From an uncultured Lachnospiraceae bacterium (GTDB lineage Bacteria; Bacillota; Clostridia; Lachnospirales; Lachnospiraceae): a DNA stretch of 64,000 nt. Made by a program: the position numbers and the translations under genes. Below the pieces are notes generated by a model, which was not told the origin of the DNA, did no database searches, and was given only the letters and a program-made list of their open reading frames with translations. The stretch's first letter is position 1. Every line of letters begins with the position of its first letter. The stretch lies in the NCBI GenBank assembly GCA_910578085.1, contig CAJTPM010000005.1, positions 1-64,000 of the forward strand, in the 5' to 3' direction. Shown piece after piece: positions 25,787 through 35,691 of the stretch.

Positions 25787-27511
25787 CTACAATTCCTCTA
25801 CAGTTATACCGAACTGCGGCAAAATATTGATACAGATATCCATATATTTTTGCTCTACCGAATTATGAAACTCGCTTACCAGAAACCGATACCTGATTCC
25901 CATAAATCCGCCGAAAAGTTCTCCAAAGATATCACAGTCATACTCCATATCCGCATCGCAGAATCTCTGCTTTCTAATTCCTCTGGAAATCTTCTTTGTG
26001 AACAGATATTTCCCCGCCGGGATAATTACAACCCTGTCCCCCAGATCTCTCACAGCCTCCTTTGCTGCCAGCAGCCGCTCCTCCAGAGAGAATTTCAAGT
26101 TTGAATCCTCCGAGAGGAACACGTACAACCTGTCGGCTTTCTGCAGAACTGTTTCAACTGCTCTTCTGTGTCTTTCCGTAAACGGATCAGCAAAGAGCGT
26201 CATTGCGCCTTTGATACCCGCCGCCTCTTCTTTCAGCAGGTCGTATTGCTCCATGTAGCGCAGCACTTCCGACATGACTTCGCTGCCGATGTAATAGTCC
26301 TGGATTTGCCCGGCCTCATCAAGGCCGCCCGACACATTTAAAGACATATCCAGAAGATGGTGTCCCTCAAAATCCCGGTAAATGCGCTCCGCCAGACACC
26401 TATTTACCCTGTAATTACAATGATCCGGACTGTCCAGCAGATTATTTTTCAGATTTTCGATCTCCAGATAGGTATCCGTCAGATTTCCAACATAAAGACA
26501 TCTCCGGGATATCTCCTCTGTCAGCCACCTTTTCTCCACAAAAACCACAGCGATATCTCTCCCACTCAGTTTATCCGTCATCATTCTTGAGAAAAAATTT
26601 GTTACATTGAACAAACCTCTGTTGATGACCTGAATCTGCGGTTTCGTCTGTGATCCTCTCCAGATGTTCAGTATATTCTGAAAATAAGATTCGATCGTCT
26701 CCCCATCCCTGCAGTAGGCCCCTACCGTGCTGCATGCCCCGTAAAATATGACGCGCCTGTCAGATTTCTGCGGATTCCCATGGGTAATCCGGCTGCCGCC
26801 CACACAGTTGTAAAATTCCCCCTTCATATCAATGATCTCCGACACCCCTTTAATCAGCTGCGTATGAAAATTTCCAAACTCCCTTTTCAGATTCCCGGCA
26901 ATACCCGGTTCTCCGAGGAACGCATCCCACTGTTTTTCCGATAATCCTTTCCAGTAGATTTCTTCGCCTTCTCTGTCGCCATCGGTTACGCCGCTCCTTT
27001 TCCTGTCGGCAAGCGCCCTCATAACTGGCGCTTCTTCTGTATAGTACAAAACCAACTGTACTTTCGTATTCGCAACAAAACGACTCAGTTCCTTTCTGTG
27101 CCACTGTTCTTTCAGATACCGGGAAACCACAAGCGATGCGATCTGATCCTGTCTGATGTCGTAACGTATCGCCCGCTTCATTACCCCTTCCAACTGCCCC
27201 TGGCTGTTTACGATCGGACATTCGAAAAAGGTTTTGAACTTCCCGAAAAATACCACTGCTTTTGCCTCATCTTTCTCGCCAATGCGGGAAAACAGGCGAT
27301 TGATCTCCAGCCTGTCTTTCCTGTTACCGTAATACCGCTCCAGGTCTCCAATGGATACCATGCCGATCAGAACGCCGTTCTCCTCGATATACATGGCTTC
27401 TTCGCTGTCATACACAAAATACCGATATGCAATTTCCGCCCTGCTGTTTTCCGGGAAATCGGCAATGTCCAGCACGGACCGCATTTCCTGCCTTGGAACA
27501 AACTGATACAT
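25787..27511 (-). CDS. Composite protein: CBS-like, SGNH-like and CitC-like nucleotidyltransferase regions
   Basis: Residues 30-130 look like a CBS pair (YIEENGVLIGMVSIGDLERY, CPIVNSQGQLEGVMKR). Residues 240-400 begin RRVIFYGACSTVGAYCRDGE and include INRGLFNVTNFFSRM, reminiscent of SGNH/GDSL-type folds. From about 430 the sequence follows citrate-lyase ligase-type nucleotidyltransferases: GAMTLFADPFTERHRRAVE, LYVFLSEDSNLKFSLEERL, VVIIPAGKYLFT and a closing YMDICINILPQFGITVEEL. The usual HxGH motif is changed to RHRR, so catalysis may differ. AGGGAG precedes the ATG. The role is unknown; it may generate or transfer an activated group in polymer synthesis. Confidence 0.6.
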   Translation of the reverse strand: MYQFVPRQEMRSVLDIADFPENSRAEIAYRYFVYDSEEAMYIEENGVLIGMVSIGDLERYYGNRKDRLEINRLFSRIGEKDEAKAVVFFGKFKTFFECPIVNSQGQLEGVMKRAIRYDIRQDQIASLVVSRYLKEQWHRKELSRFVANTKVQLVLYYTEEAPVMRALADRKRSGVTDGDREGEEIYWKGLSEKQWDAFLGEPGIAGNLKREFGNFHTQLIKGVSEIIDMKGEFYNCVGGSRITHGNPQKSDRRVIFYGACSTVGAYCRDGETIESYFQNILNIWRGSQTKPQIQVINRGLFNVTNFFSRMMTDKLSGRDIAVVFVEKRWLTEEISRRCLYVGNLTDTYLEIENLKNNLLDSPDHCNYRVNRCLAERIYRDFEGHHLLDMSLNVSGGLDEAGQIQDYYIGSEVMSEVLRYMEQYDLLKEEAAGIKGAMTLFADPFTERHRRAVETVLQKADRLYVFLSEDSNLKFSLEERLLAAKEAVRDLGDRVVIIPAGKYLFTKKISRGIRKQRFCDADMEYDCDIFGELFGGFMGIRYRFLVSEFHNSVEQKYMDICINILPQFGITVEEL

Positions 27512-27523
27512 GATTTCTCCCTG

Positions 27524-28810
27524 TTATAAAATATAAAAATTTTCTTCAATATCCGTGCCATCCAAATACTCCGTCACACCAAGTTCGGACAGCCTCTTTG
27601 CCATCTGCATATACATCCCGCTTCCGCGAATCACTGCTACGATCACCAGAGCATCCGGATTCCCTTTTACTGCATTATCTATCTTTACGATCTGCTTTCC
27701 TGCCATTTCTTTTTCAGCAGGATCTTTCGAAACCGCAAAACAGGATATCGTATCATAATATCCTTCGTTCACCAACCCCCGGAAAACCCGATCACCGTGG
27801 TGGCCTGCTCCGTAAATGATCAGAGATTCAGCCCGCCTGATGCGCTCATTTATGGTATGTCTGATCTTTATCGCATTCTCACAGAATTTGTCTGGATCAG
27901 AAACCATCTCCCGCAGCCAGTGATCCAGCCCGCCAAAGCCTTTTATGTAACTCTTGTACTTTGCATAATCTCTGCAAACCTGCTCGCAAAATTCTCTTTT
28001 ATACTCATCCGCTATCCGCAGGAAATTTCCTCTGTGCCGCAGCATCCTGTAGTAGTAACAGTATGGCAGATACCTGTAGTCTTTTCTTTCCAGTAAAAGC
28101 TTTTCGATATATTCATATTCCCTGGTCATCACAAATACTTTGTCCCTGCTCTTTACCGAGGAAGCTTCGTTATCTTGTCTGTAGAGATAAAAAGCCTGAC
28201 TGATCCATTTTGCCTTTTTACAGTACAGCAACGTCTGCAGCCAGAAACCGTTATCCTGATAAGACGCCCCGGGGCTTTCGTGGAAACGTATCTTTTCGCT
28301 TATCAGAAACTCTCTTTTATAGATTCCTGTCCAGATGTTCATATAAAAATCAAAGAACGTGTTTCTGTCTGGATCACCTAACGTCCTGTCATAATAGGGA
28401 TTCAAATGCGCGGGATGGGTATTCTTTCGATACCCGATCATTTCATACCAGAAATACGCATCCGACTTGACCACATCAGGCTTTTCCGCATCCGCCGCCT
28501 CATATAACGTCCGATACATCTCCGGCAGAATGCAGTCATCACTCTCCACGATCCCCACATACTCGCCTGCCGCGGTATCCAGCCCCGCATTCATAGCCGC
28601 ACCGTATCCTCTGTTCTCCCGGTGCAGAACCTTCACCCGCTTATCCTGCATCGCATATTGGTCAAGGATTTTTCCGCTGTTGTCGGTGGAGCCGTCATCC
28701 ACACATATTACTTCTATCTCCCGCAATGTCTGCGCCAGAATGCTGTCCAGGCACTGGGCAAGGTATTTTTCCGCATTATAGACGGGTACGATAACCGATA
28801 CTTTTATCAT
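27524..28810 (-). CDS. GT2 glycosyltransferase with C-terminal YGAG module
   Basis: The GT-A domain starts MIKVSVIVPVYNAEKYLAQ with ICVDDGSTDNSG and the metal site VESDDC. It has the WIS and HRENRGYGAAMN elements common to inverting family 2 transferases. From about 328 comes the shared Rossmann-like module (SLIIYGAGHHGDRVF, ISCFAVSKDP, ALVIVAVI). The 428-residue reading starts at 28810. An ATG 4 codons upstream has AAAGGA directly abutting it and so is less likely. It is expected to add one sugar to the growing polymer in the cytoplasm. Confidence 0.8.
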   Translation of the reverse strand: MIKVSVIVPVYNAEKYLAQCLDSILAQTLREIEVICVDDGSTDNSGKILDQYAMQDKRVKVLHRENRGYGAAMNAGLDTAAGEYVGIVESDDCILPEMYRTLYEAADAEKPDVVKSDAYFWYEMIGYRKNTHPAHLNPYYDRTLGDPDRNTFFDFYMNIWTGIYKREFLISEKIRFHESPGASYQDNGFWLQTLLYCKKAKWISQAFYLYRQDNEASSVKSRDKVFVMTREYEYIEKLLLERKDYRYLPYCYYYRMLRHRGNFLRIADEYKREFCEQVCRDYAKYKSYIKGFGGLDHWLREMVSDPDKFCENAIKIRHTINERIRRAESLIIYGAGHHGDRVFRGLVNEGYYDTISCFAVSKDPAEKEMAGKQIVKIDNAVKGNPDALVIVAVIRGSGMYMQMAKRLSELGVTEYLDGTDIEENFYIL

Positions 28811-28847
28811 ATTTCTATTCATTCCTTTCGCCTGGCTCAGGGCACAC

Positions 28848-28938
28848 AATCGCTTACAGAGCGATTTTACCCGCGGAACAGTGGCGGGCTGAACTATCGC
28901 CTTTATTCCCCTACTACTTCTCTCACGCATAGTTCAGC
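28848..28938. repeat. Intercistronic hairpins and dispersed repeat, copy B
   Basis: aatcgct/agcgatt pair across a 5-base loop. The following bases (tttacccgcggaac) match the segment near 17735-17750. Further on, gctgaactat (28888-28897) and atagttcagc (28929-28938) form a 10-bp stem with a 31-base loop. No T-run indicates a terminator. A weaker echo (gcgattttata) is at 22081. Confidence 0.45.
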
Positions 28939-28955
28939 ATATCTATACATTCCCT

Positions 28956-30407
28956 CTATACCGCTATCACATCAAGAATTCTCTTTACCACGCGCTCCGA
29001 AGCATGTCCGTCATCGCAGGAACCGTATTTTTCCAGGAACGCATTTAATTCCGTTATGTACTTCTCTTCATCAAAGCACCGGATCTGCCCTATCAGTTCT
29101 TCCTCTGAATGCGCCTTTGGATAAGGCCACTCTGAAACCGGCGCATAAAAACCCCTGTCATTTGTATACTGTTCCTCGTCATTATGATATAAAAATACCG
29201 GACGCCTCTGCAGGGAAAAATCCCACATCAGTGAGGAGTAATCTGTGATCACAATGTCCGCCGCCACTAATAATTCCTGCATATCAGGATAAAAGGTCGC
29301 CTCTACAGCCTGCTCATACAGTCCCTTTTCCAACACAAGTTTTTGCATATAGTGGTGTAATTTATATACCACGACATACTCTTTTCCGAATCTTTCTCTG
29401 AAAGAAGCTAAAATATGTTCCCAATCCGGATTGTATTTCTTAAAATCATCCCCGGTCATGGAGCGATAGGTGGGCGCATACAGCACAATACCTTTTTCCT
29501 GCGGGATCCGATACAGTTTCCGTATTTTTTCACCGAGATCATTTTTCCGGAAAAACACATCATTTCTCGGTGCGCCGTATTCTGCCACTTCGCCCTGATA
29601 GTAGAAGGAGCGCCTGTAGATCTGCCCATAAAAAGAACTGGCCGTCAAAAACAGATCGGATGCCCCGTTGCTTTTTGTATAACGCTCTTTACTGGCGGTA
29701 TCCTTGTTGACATCCCCCTCAGCCAGTTTAAACGGACCGTACCCATGCCAGGTGTTGATAAAAAACTGCCCCTCTCTCTTATGTTCATAAAGAAAGTGCA
29801 CGGTGTTTGTGATATACACTTTTGCTGTCAGTACTTCTTTATAGAATGCAGGGCTGCTGATCACGACCTTTTTTATTGTGTCAGGCACATCACAGATACT
29901 GTCATCGGAAACCAGCCATATCAGCTCTACTGGGGCTTCCTCCTCAAGCAGTTTTTCTGCGATATATTTGCTGTTGCAGCGGTATCCCATGCCGTCATAG
30001 GAAGAGAGAATGATTTTATTTTGCTGTAACGGCAGTTTTTTATAAGCGGTAATCAGCTTCTTTATGATTTCCTCGACGACCTGTCCGTTTACACGACATA
30101 TGTCTTTTGTGGTATAGTTCTGTAAGTTTTCAGATACTTCCGCAGAGGCTTTTTCCCCGAGCGCCAGTATTACGACGCAGTCTTTCAGGCGCTCTGTAAT
30201 CTGATCCAGACACTTCACCGGTTTCCCGCAGAAAGTGTCTGCATTTCCTGCGTTATCTGTCACTGCGAAGCAAATGACGCTTTCTGCGAGGTTTTTTTCT
30301 TCCAAAAATGAGTATAAAAAGCTTCCGTATTTTCCCGCACCGTAAATGATTAGCTTATTATCTTTTAAATTATCAATATCTTCTATATTTAAAATCCGGC
30401 AATCCAA
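28956..30407 (-). CDS. CDP-glycerol/ribitol glycerophosphotransferase (TagF family) with N-terminal YGAG module
   Basis: Residues 15-115 form the shared module (KLIIYGAGKYGSFLYSFLEE, VICFAVTDNAGN). Residues 125-480 are a TagF-type GT-B polymerase: NTWHGYGPFK, VLYAPTYRSM, YKLHHYMQK, ITDYSSLMWDF and the terminal CDDGHASERVVKRI. The family transfers polyol phosphates from CDP-polyols to teichoic-acid chains at the inner membrane face. A TTG start at 30407 has GGAGG 9 bases upstream. A second TagF-type gene follows this architecture at 31727. Whether the polyol is glycerol, ribitol or other is unknown. Confidence 0.85.
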   Translation of the reverse strand: MDCRILNIEDIDNLKDNKLIIYGAGKYGSFLYSFLEEKNLAESVICFAVTDNAGNADTFCGKPVKCLDQITERLKDCVVILALGEKASAEVSENLQNYTTKDICRVNGQVVEEIIKKLITAYKKLPLQQNKIILSSYDGMGYRCNSKYIAEKLLEEEAPVELIWLVSDDSICDVPDTIKKVVISSPAFYKEVLTAKVYITNTVHFLYEHKREGQFFINTWHGYGPFKLAEGDVNKDTASKERYTKSNGASDLFLTASSFYGQIYRRSFYYQGEVAEYGAPRNDVFFRKNDLGEKIRKLYRIPQEKGIVLYAPTYRSMTGDDFKKYNPDWEHILASFRERFGKEYVVVYKLHHYMQKLVLEKGLYEQAVEATFYPDMQELLVAADIVITDYSSLMWDFSLQRRPVFLYHNDEEQYTNDRGFYAPVSEWPYPKAHSEEELIGQIRCFDEEKYITELNAFLEKYGSCDDGHASERVVKRILDVIAV

Positions 30408-30454
30408 ATCAGGTTTCCTCCGATTTTTTTCTCAATCGCTAATCTTTCGATAAT

Positions 30455-31693
30455 CTACCTGTCTATTCCCGATACAGGCAATCGCGGCTGACTATCTTGG
30501 TATGGCGCGCCATATGGGCGTCCCCAGATAACAGCGTCCTCTGAAATTCCCATAGCTGACAGTTCTTTTTTTATCTCCTCAAAAACCGTCTGTTTTCTGA
30601 CTGCTATGAGGATATAGTCGTATTCTGTTTTCTGAATGTACTCTATGGGCTGTACATCTAGTTCTTCCGCCTGATATTTTCCATAATTTTTGTCCACCCA
30701 GCCGCACAGTTCCATGTTCATGCAGTCTTTGATTTGTTTATAGTAATCGGCGCCGACTTTTCCGGCACCGTAGAGGATTACTTTCTTCTTTTGCAGCCAG
30801 AACGCCGTCGGATCCAATTGGTACGGTTCGATACAAATTGGCTTACCTGGCATGGCAAGACCAAGCTTATTGTTTATCGCATGTTTTGTCTCCTGTAACA
30901 GGTATTTTCCGAGCTGCCGCAGTAAATGTTCCCGCTCCCTGTGCCCTTCAAAAAGCTTTTTCGCATATTTATAAAAAGCAGTCAGCTCTACAAGATAATT
31001 CTGATTCTCTGACTGACAGGCACTGCCATTTCGGACGCAGTAATGATAATACATCGAATCCATAAAGCACACTTTAATATCCCGAAACACAAAGCTGAAT
31101 ACGATCGCCTTGTCCTCCGCATAGTGTATCTCATCGCTTATATTTTCAAGGATCTCTCTCAACATCTCTCTGGGATACAGCTTTGCAACACTGTATGGCA
31201 GAATTCCATAACGCGCCATATTCTTATAGTAAAAAAGATCTTTCGCTATATTCCCCGTCTCATATATGCCGGATGGTATTGCGTTTCTCTTCTCACTTAT
31301 ACCTTCTTCCGACTCCATATATACATTTGTACAAACCAGCGAACAGTCCGACTCCCGCATCGCCTGCACCATTACTCCCGCAAGTTCCGGCTCAATCCAG
31401 TCATCTGAGTCTACAAACATGACATAACTTCCCCGGCAAATCCTGATCCCTGTCTTTTTCGCCGCTATAATACCTTGATTGGGTTGACTTGCAATCTGTA
31501 TTCTGGTATCTTTCCGGGCATATTTTTCACACACAGACAAAGAACCGTCTGTCGAACCATCGTTCACCAATATGATCTCTATATTTTCATATAACTGATT
31601 TAAAATACTGTCCAGGCATCGCGGCAAAAATTCCTGTGTGTTATAAATAGGAACTATCACCGAAACCAGCGGACTGGCTTTGTCGCTCATCAT
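30455..31693 (-). CDS. GT2 glycosyltransferase with C-terminal YGAG module
   Basis: The 412-residue protein begins with the family 2 fold (VSVIVPIYNTQEFLPRCLDS, ILVNDGSTDGSL, VDSDDWIEPEL). From about 290 it carries the module KKVILYGAGKVGADYYKQI, WVDKNYGKYQAEELDVQPIE and YDYILIAVRK. CAGGAGA precedes the ATG by 6 bases. It is one of three closely similar GT2 genes in the locus (with 27524 and 39764), which suggests duplication within the cluster and transfer of related sugars. Confidence 0.82.
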   Translation of the reverse strand: MMSDKASPLVSVIVPIYNTQEFLPRCLDSILNQLYENIEIILVNDGSTDGSLSVCEKYARKDTRIQIASQPNQGIIAAKKTGIRICRGSYVMFVDSDDWIEPELAGVMVQAMRESDCSLVCTNVYMESEEGISEKRNAIPSGIYETGNIAKDLFYYKNMARYGILPYSVAKLYPREMLREILENISDEIHYAEDKAIVFSFVFRDIKVCFMDSMYYHYCVRNGSACQSENQNYLVELTAFYKYAKKLFEGHREREHLLRQLGKYLLQETKHAINNKLGLAMPGKPICIEPYQLDPTAFWLQKKKVILYGAGKVGADYYKQIKDCMNMELCGWVDKNYGKYQAEELDVQPIEYIQKTEYDYILIAVRKQTVFEEIKKELSAMGISEDAVIWGRPYGAPYQDSQPRLPVSGIDR

Positions 31694-31726
31694 CCCGTCT
31701 CCTGTTCAAAAATATTGTATCTCTCC

Positions 31727-33304
31727 TCAATTTTCAGCAATCAGCCCTGAAATAAATCCGGCTGCACGCTCACCGGCATGTCCGTCCTCATGGACACCAT
31801 ACTTGTCAAAAAAATCTTTGAGTCTCTTCTCATATTCAGCCGGTTCAAACTTTCTGATATTTTCAGCCAGCTCCTCATTTGTTTCCGCTATCGAAAAGGG
31901 CAGTGTTTCATACTCTATCAACAGAGTCCTCTCCTGATCTATGTACTCATTCTTATCCACTGCAAACAAAAATACCGGTTTTTTTACAAATGCCGGCTCA
32001 AACATAATGCTGGAATAATCAGTTACCATCATATCGGAAGCGGCAACCAGTTCTTCGCTGTCATAATAGTTACTCACATCTATCACATATTTCGGTTTAT
32101 CTCTTTTGATACCCTGCTTTGCTACAACCGGATGCAGCCGTAACAGAATAAGCCAGCTTCCACCAAATCTTTTCTCCAACTCCTTCTTTATCTTTCCGAA
32201 ATCCAGATCAATGTGTGAAGCCTTTGGAACATATTCTTCCCCGGTTCCGCTTCGAAATGTCGGAGCATACAACAACATTTTCTTCTTAGAATCTATATGA
32301 TAATAATTGCAAACTTTCATTCGATACTTTTCAGAATCAAAGAGTATATCTGTTCTCGGAGATCCGGCTTCAAATATTTCTCCTGTAAACGCGAAACCTC
32401 TTCTGCATGTCTCCGTATCAAATTTACTTCCAGTAATAATATAGTCAATAATTCTGCTCTCCCGCTCACACAGTTCAATCATTGATTTATTCTGTCGAAA
32501 TCTGGCCAGTTCAAATCCAAACGCCTTTAATGTCACACTGGACCAATGCTTGACCTGTACATAGATCTGGCCATCCCGCTTTACTATATCCAACGGCATT
32601 CCTGTATCACATACCCACATTTTAGCTGTTTCTAATTCATGAATATATTCCTGTTGTTCATTTTGAGACACAAGACGAATCCCTGCCGGAACTTCCACAT
32701 TCAGATTTTTTACGATCCACACAAGTTCTAAATCTTCTTTTCTCTTTAGAAGTTGATTCGCTATTTCCTTCCCATGACCTGCATAATCACTCATTGTAAA
32801 AAAGACTATCTTTTTTCTGTTAATACCACATTTACAGCTTTTTTCCACATAATACCGCTCATCATATATTACTTCATTATTTCGTTTTTTTGCTTCCATC
32901 GGTAAAACTGCAAAATAATTATCAATTCCCATGTGCTCAAGCTGCCTTGCTATTTCCGAAAAATACTGCAGACTGGTAATCAATATTATAATATTTTCTT
33001 TCCCATATTTCCTTAAAGCTGATATATCTGTAATCCTCAATTTCTGAAGATTGTCACATATTTTTTCTGTTATTATTTCTCTTGCTTTCGCCCCCCATAA
33101 TTCGCTGTTATTATCTATAATACCCTCGAGTATTGCCTTTTCTCCATACTTATGAAAGTAAAAATTTACTCCCTGTCCTGCCCCAAATAAAAATAATTTC
33201 TTCCCACGCAACACATTTTCAAATTCTTCCCATGTCTGTCTGCTCAATTTCTCATTCTCTGTACATGCCCATCCTTTTAGAATCGCCCTGTCAATTGCAT
33301 CCAT
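31727..33304 (-). CDS. TagF-family polyol-phosphate transferase with N-terminal YGAG module
   Basis: The start at 33304 is preferred over one 6 codons earlier because GAGAGGA lies 8 bases before it. The 525-residue protein opens with the shared module (KKLFLFGAGQGVNFYFHKY, IIDNNSELWGAKA, IILITSL). The TagF GT-B domain (about 155-520) has QVKHWSSVTLK in place of the WHG motif, then LLYAPTFRSGTGEEY, LRLHPVVAKQ, VTDYSSIMFEPAF and GVHEDGHAGERAA. It should add a polyol phosphate from a CDP donor. The WHG replacement suggests a distinct acceptor or donor from its neighbour at 28956. Confidence 0.82.
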   Translation of the reverse strand: MDAIDRAILKGWACTENEKLSRQTWEEFENVLRGKKLFLFGAGQGVNFYFHKYGEKAILEGIIDNNSELWGAKAREIITEKICDNLQKLRITDISALRKYGKENIIILITSLQYFSEIARQLEHMGIDNYFAVLPMEAKKRNNEVIYDERYYVEKSCKCGINRKKIVFFTMSDYAGHGKEIANQLLKRKEDLELVWIVKNLNVEVPAGIRLVSQNEQQEYIHELETAKMWVCDTGMPLDIVKRDGQIYVQVKHWSSVTLKAFGFELARFRQNKSMIELCERESRIIDYIITGSKFDTETCRRGFAFTGEIFEAGSPRTDILFDSEKYRMKVCNYYHIDSKKKMLLYAPTFRSGTGEEYVPKASHIDLDFGKIKKELEKRFGGSWLILLRLHPVVAKQGIKRDKPKYVIDVSNYYDSEELVAASDMMVTDYSSIMFEPAFVKKPVFLFAVDKNEYIDQERTLLIEYETLPFSIAETNEELAENIRKFEPAEYEKRLKDFFDKYGVHEDGHAGERAAGFISGLIAEN

Positions 33305-33374
33305 ACTGTCATTCCTCTCCATACAGTTAACTGTTTTAAATAATCAGTGGCAATCATTCTCTACTGCATAATTA

Positions 33375-34496
33375 TTATAAATAATCAGGAAGCATTAGCT
33401 GCGTTTCATCAACCTGACATCTTATGATTGGATAAACCTCATAAAATGTCTTTCTTCCTAACGCCAAAATAATACCTACGTCCTTAGTAATAATTACATC
33501 TCTGAAATTTTTACAGTTTTGAGATTCATCTGCATGATCAGAAACTAAAAAGCATCCAAATTTCCATTTTCGATATTGAAAATACCGTTTCATATTCTGC
33601 CCATACTTTCCTGCGCCATATATATAAATACGTGTATACCTGCAATAAAACTTTTCGAGTTCAGAATAATTAAATGCAGACCATTTCCTGTTTTCTTTGC
33701 TCAGCCGGAATAGGCTTTCCCAAATCAAGTCTTTATTATAACTTGTTTCCTTTTCAATATATTCCAGGGCAGCCATCATATCGGCAAAGTTCGGTGATTC
33801 CAAATTCAGGAACTTCTTTTTCAAAAAAGGCACATGATACTCTTTTAATAACTCATAACTGTGAAAACATGGGTTCACAGCCTCTTCATCAAAAACAGCC
33901 CCTTCTTTCAGATCCATCAGTGACTTTCCACAAAATCCTTTTTCCTTAAAAAAAACGGTAAACTTAATCTCAAAATTCTCAACTGCTTCCTGATATGTTT
34001 GAGGATAAGACAACTTTTCCCAAAATTCTGAAAAATACGGACTTGTAAAAAGCCTTCTTTTTATCACAATAAAATACGATTGAATGTGACTTTCAACTAT
34101 ACTGCCATCCGAAAGCTCCTGTCTTGGATGTCTCGTAATTCCCCAGAAATCCACACTATCTGCTTCAAACAATTTCCATATCTGTTCCATTGAAGTTACA
34201 GGCCCAAAAAAGGTATCATTCATCAAAACAATTTCATCATAATTTTTCCAGACACTCTGAGGGAGAAATTGGAGAAATACATCTTTATATGCCCCCGCGT
34301 CAAATCCGGCGTTTTCTCGTATGTATATATTTGCAGTATACTGCCTCAGCCTCTGTATGGATTCATCTTTCATATATCCATTGATCACAATAATATATTC
34401 CTGAATTTCACTCTGCAGTGAAGAGAGCAAAAACTCTACATAGCGATCTACTGTGCCATTTGCATCGTACAGTACGACAATTCCTAATCTGTTCAC
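33375..34496 (-). CDS. RgpF-like rhamnan-synthesis protein with C-terminal YGAG module
   Basis: The 373-residue protein has the RgpF-family blocks: GIVVLYDANGTVDRYVEFLL, IRENAGFDAGAYKDVFL, LMNDTFFGPV, WGITRHP and IQSYFIVIKR. It then has the shared module from about 285 (IYIYGAGKYGQNMKRYFQ, CFLVSDHAD, GIILALGR). The family is linked to transfer of rhamnose or other deoxyhexoses to wall polysaccharides. It starts with GTG at 34496, inside the stop of the upstream gene, with GGAG 6 bases before, so translation is coupled. Confidence 0.78.
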   Translation of the reverse strand: MNRLGIVVLYDANGTVDRYVEFLLSSLQSEIQEYIIVINGYMKDESIQRLRQYTANIYIRENAGFDAGAYKDVFLQFLPQSVWKNYDEIVLMNDTFFGPVTSMEQIWKLFEADSVDFWGITRHPRQELSDGSIVESHIQSYFIVIKRRLFTSPYFSEFWEKLSYPQTYQEAVENFEIKFTVFFKEKGFCGKSLMDLKEGAVFDEEAVNPCFHSYELLKEYHVPFLKKKFLNLESPNFADMMAALEYIEKETSYNKDLIWESLFRLSKENRKWSAFNYSELEKFYCRYTRIYIYGAGKYGQNMKRYFQYRKWKFGCFLVSDHADESQNCKNFRDVIITKDVGIILALGRKTFYEVYPIIRCQVDETQLMLPDYL

Positions 34497-35677
34497 ACAT
34501 TTTTCTCCGTTGCTTCCATCATTTCCACCAAAATATCTTTAAACGAAAGTACAGGTATCACATACCTTTTTTCTATTTCTTCCTTGATTGATTCAAAAGC
34601 GGCTTCCGCGGTAACAATTATAGCGTCCGCCTGTTTCATATAGCCTTCAATTTGCGTATCCTCCAGACAAAATGCCGGTACGCTGCATATAAATTTCCCT
34701 GCCTGTCTATCTATCACAAATATTGTTTCTATATCACTGTCAGATAAGAAGTCATATAAGCGATTACCAATGTATCCCATTCCATAGATCCCGATTTTAA
34801 AATATCCACGTTCACGAAGGAACTCCGCAATACTCTGCTTTCGCTTTTCCAGATATAGCCAATAATCAAAAACAGCAACCATATCTGCAAACTTATGCCG
34901 GTCTGATCCTGGCGTCTTTCTGCTTAACATAATTTCTTTTTCTTCATCACTTAAAACATGATCTGTTATTAAAAGCTGTTCCACTTCGCGGATAGACTTC
35001 ACCATTGAAAGATTATCATTTGAAACATTACTGCCATGCCCCACATGCGTATATAATTTTTCTTTATTTAATACAAATTTTTTTTCCTCTTTTAACATCA
35101 ATATCCATAAATAGTAATCATCCGCCCCATTCGTTTTCAGTTTATTCCGGCGCCAGGAGTCAGGAATCGCCTTTACTTTCATCATAACCTGTCCCGGAGA
35201 ATAGACAGGATTACCAGTAGAAATATAAAATGATAAATCTTTAACCCTCCTTTGTTCCTCATAATCTGCATATATAAATCTGCTTATTTCTGTACAGATT
35301 TTTTTAATGTACCCATTACAGATAACCACATCCGCATCTTTAATACATAATTTCTGCTTTAACAAATAATCATCAGTAATCCAATCATCCTGATCAAGAA
35401 AAACAATCCATTCTCCTTCGGCGTGTTCCAGGCCGTAAATACGGGCTCCATGAATTCCCCGATTCTCTTTGGAATTCAATACCTTCAAAGATAGCCCGCA
35501 AGTCTGTAAATCCTCAGCCCTGATTTCTTCTTCCGGGGAGTCATTTACCAATATCAATTCACATCTCAGGTGCAGTGAATTTAAATGAACTGCATTTTTT
35601 TCAATTTTCCTGATCCAGTATGGAATAAACTGTTGTCCTTTATAAATCGGAATGATAATAGAAATATCTGTTTTCAT
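34493..35677 (-). CDS. GT2-like glycosyltransferase with C-terminal YGAG module
   Basis: Residues 1-230 are a family 2 transferase fold (ISIIIPIYKGQQFIPYWIRK, LILVNDSPEEEI, NRGIHGARIYGLEHAEGEW, IVFLDQDDWITDDYLL). From about 285 comes the shared module in a variant form (FKIGIYGMGYIGNRLYDFLS, FVIDRQAGKF, DAIIVTAEAAF, VLSFKDIL). AAGGA is 8 bases before the ATG. It overlaps the next gene by 4 bases. The donor sugar is unknown. Confidence 0.8.
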   Translation of the reverse strand: MKTDISIIIPIYKGQQFIPYWIRKIEKNAVHLNSLHLRCELILVNDSPEEEIRAEDLQTCGLSLKVLNSKENRGIHGARIYGLEHAEGEWIVFLDQDDWITDDYLLKQKLCIKDADVVICNGYIKKICTEISRFIYADYEEQRRVKDLSFYISTGNPVYSPGQVMMKVKAIPDSWRRNKLKTNGADDYYLWILMLKEEKKFVLNKEKLYTHVGHGSNVSNDNLSMVKSIREVEQLLITDHVLSDEEKEIMLSRKTPGSDRHKFADMVAVFDYWLYLEKRKQSIAEFLRERGYFKIGIYGMGYIGNRLYDFLSDSDIETIFVIDRQAGKFICSVPAFCLEDTQIEGYMKQADAIIVTAEAAFESIKEEIEKRYVIPVLSFKDILVEMMEATEKNV

Positions 35678-35691
35678 ATTCTAAATCCTTA

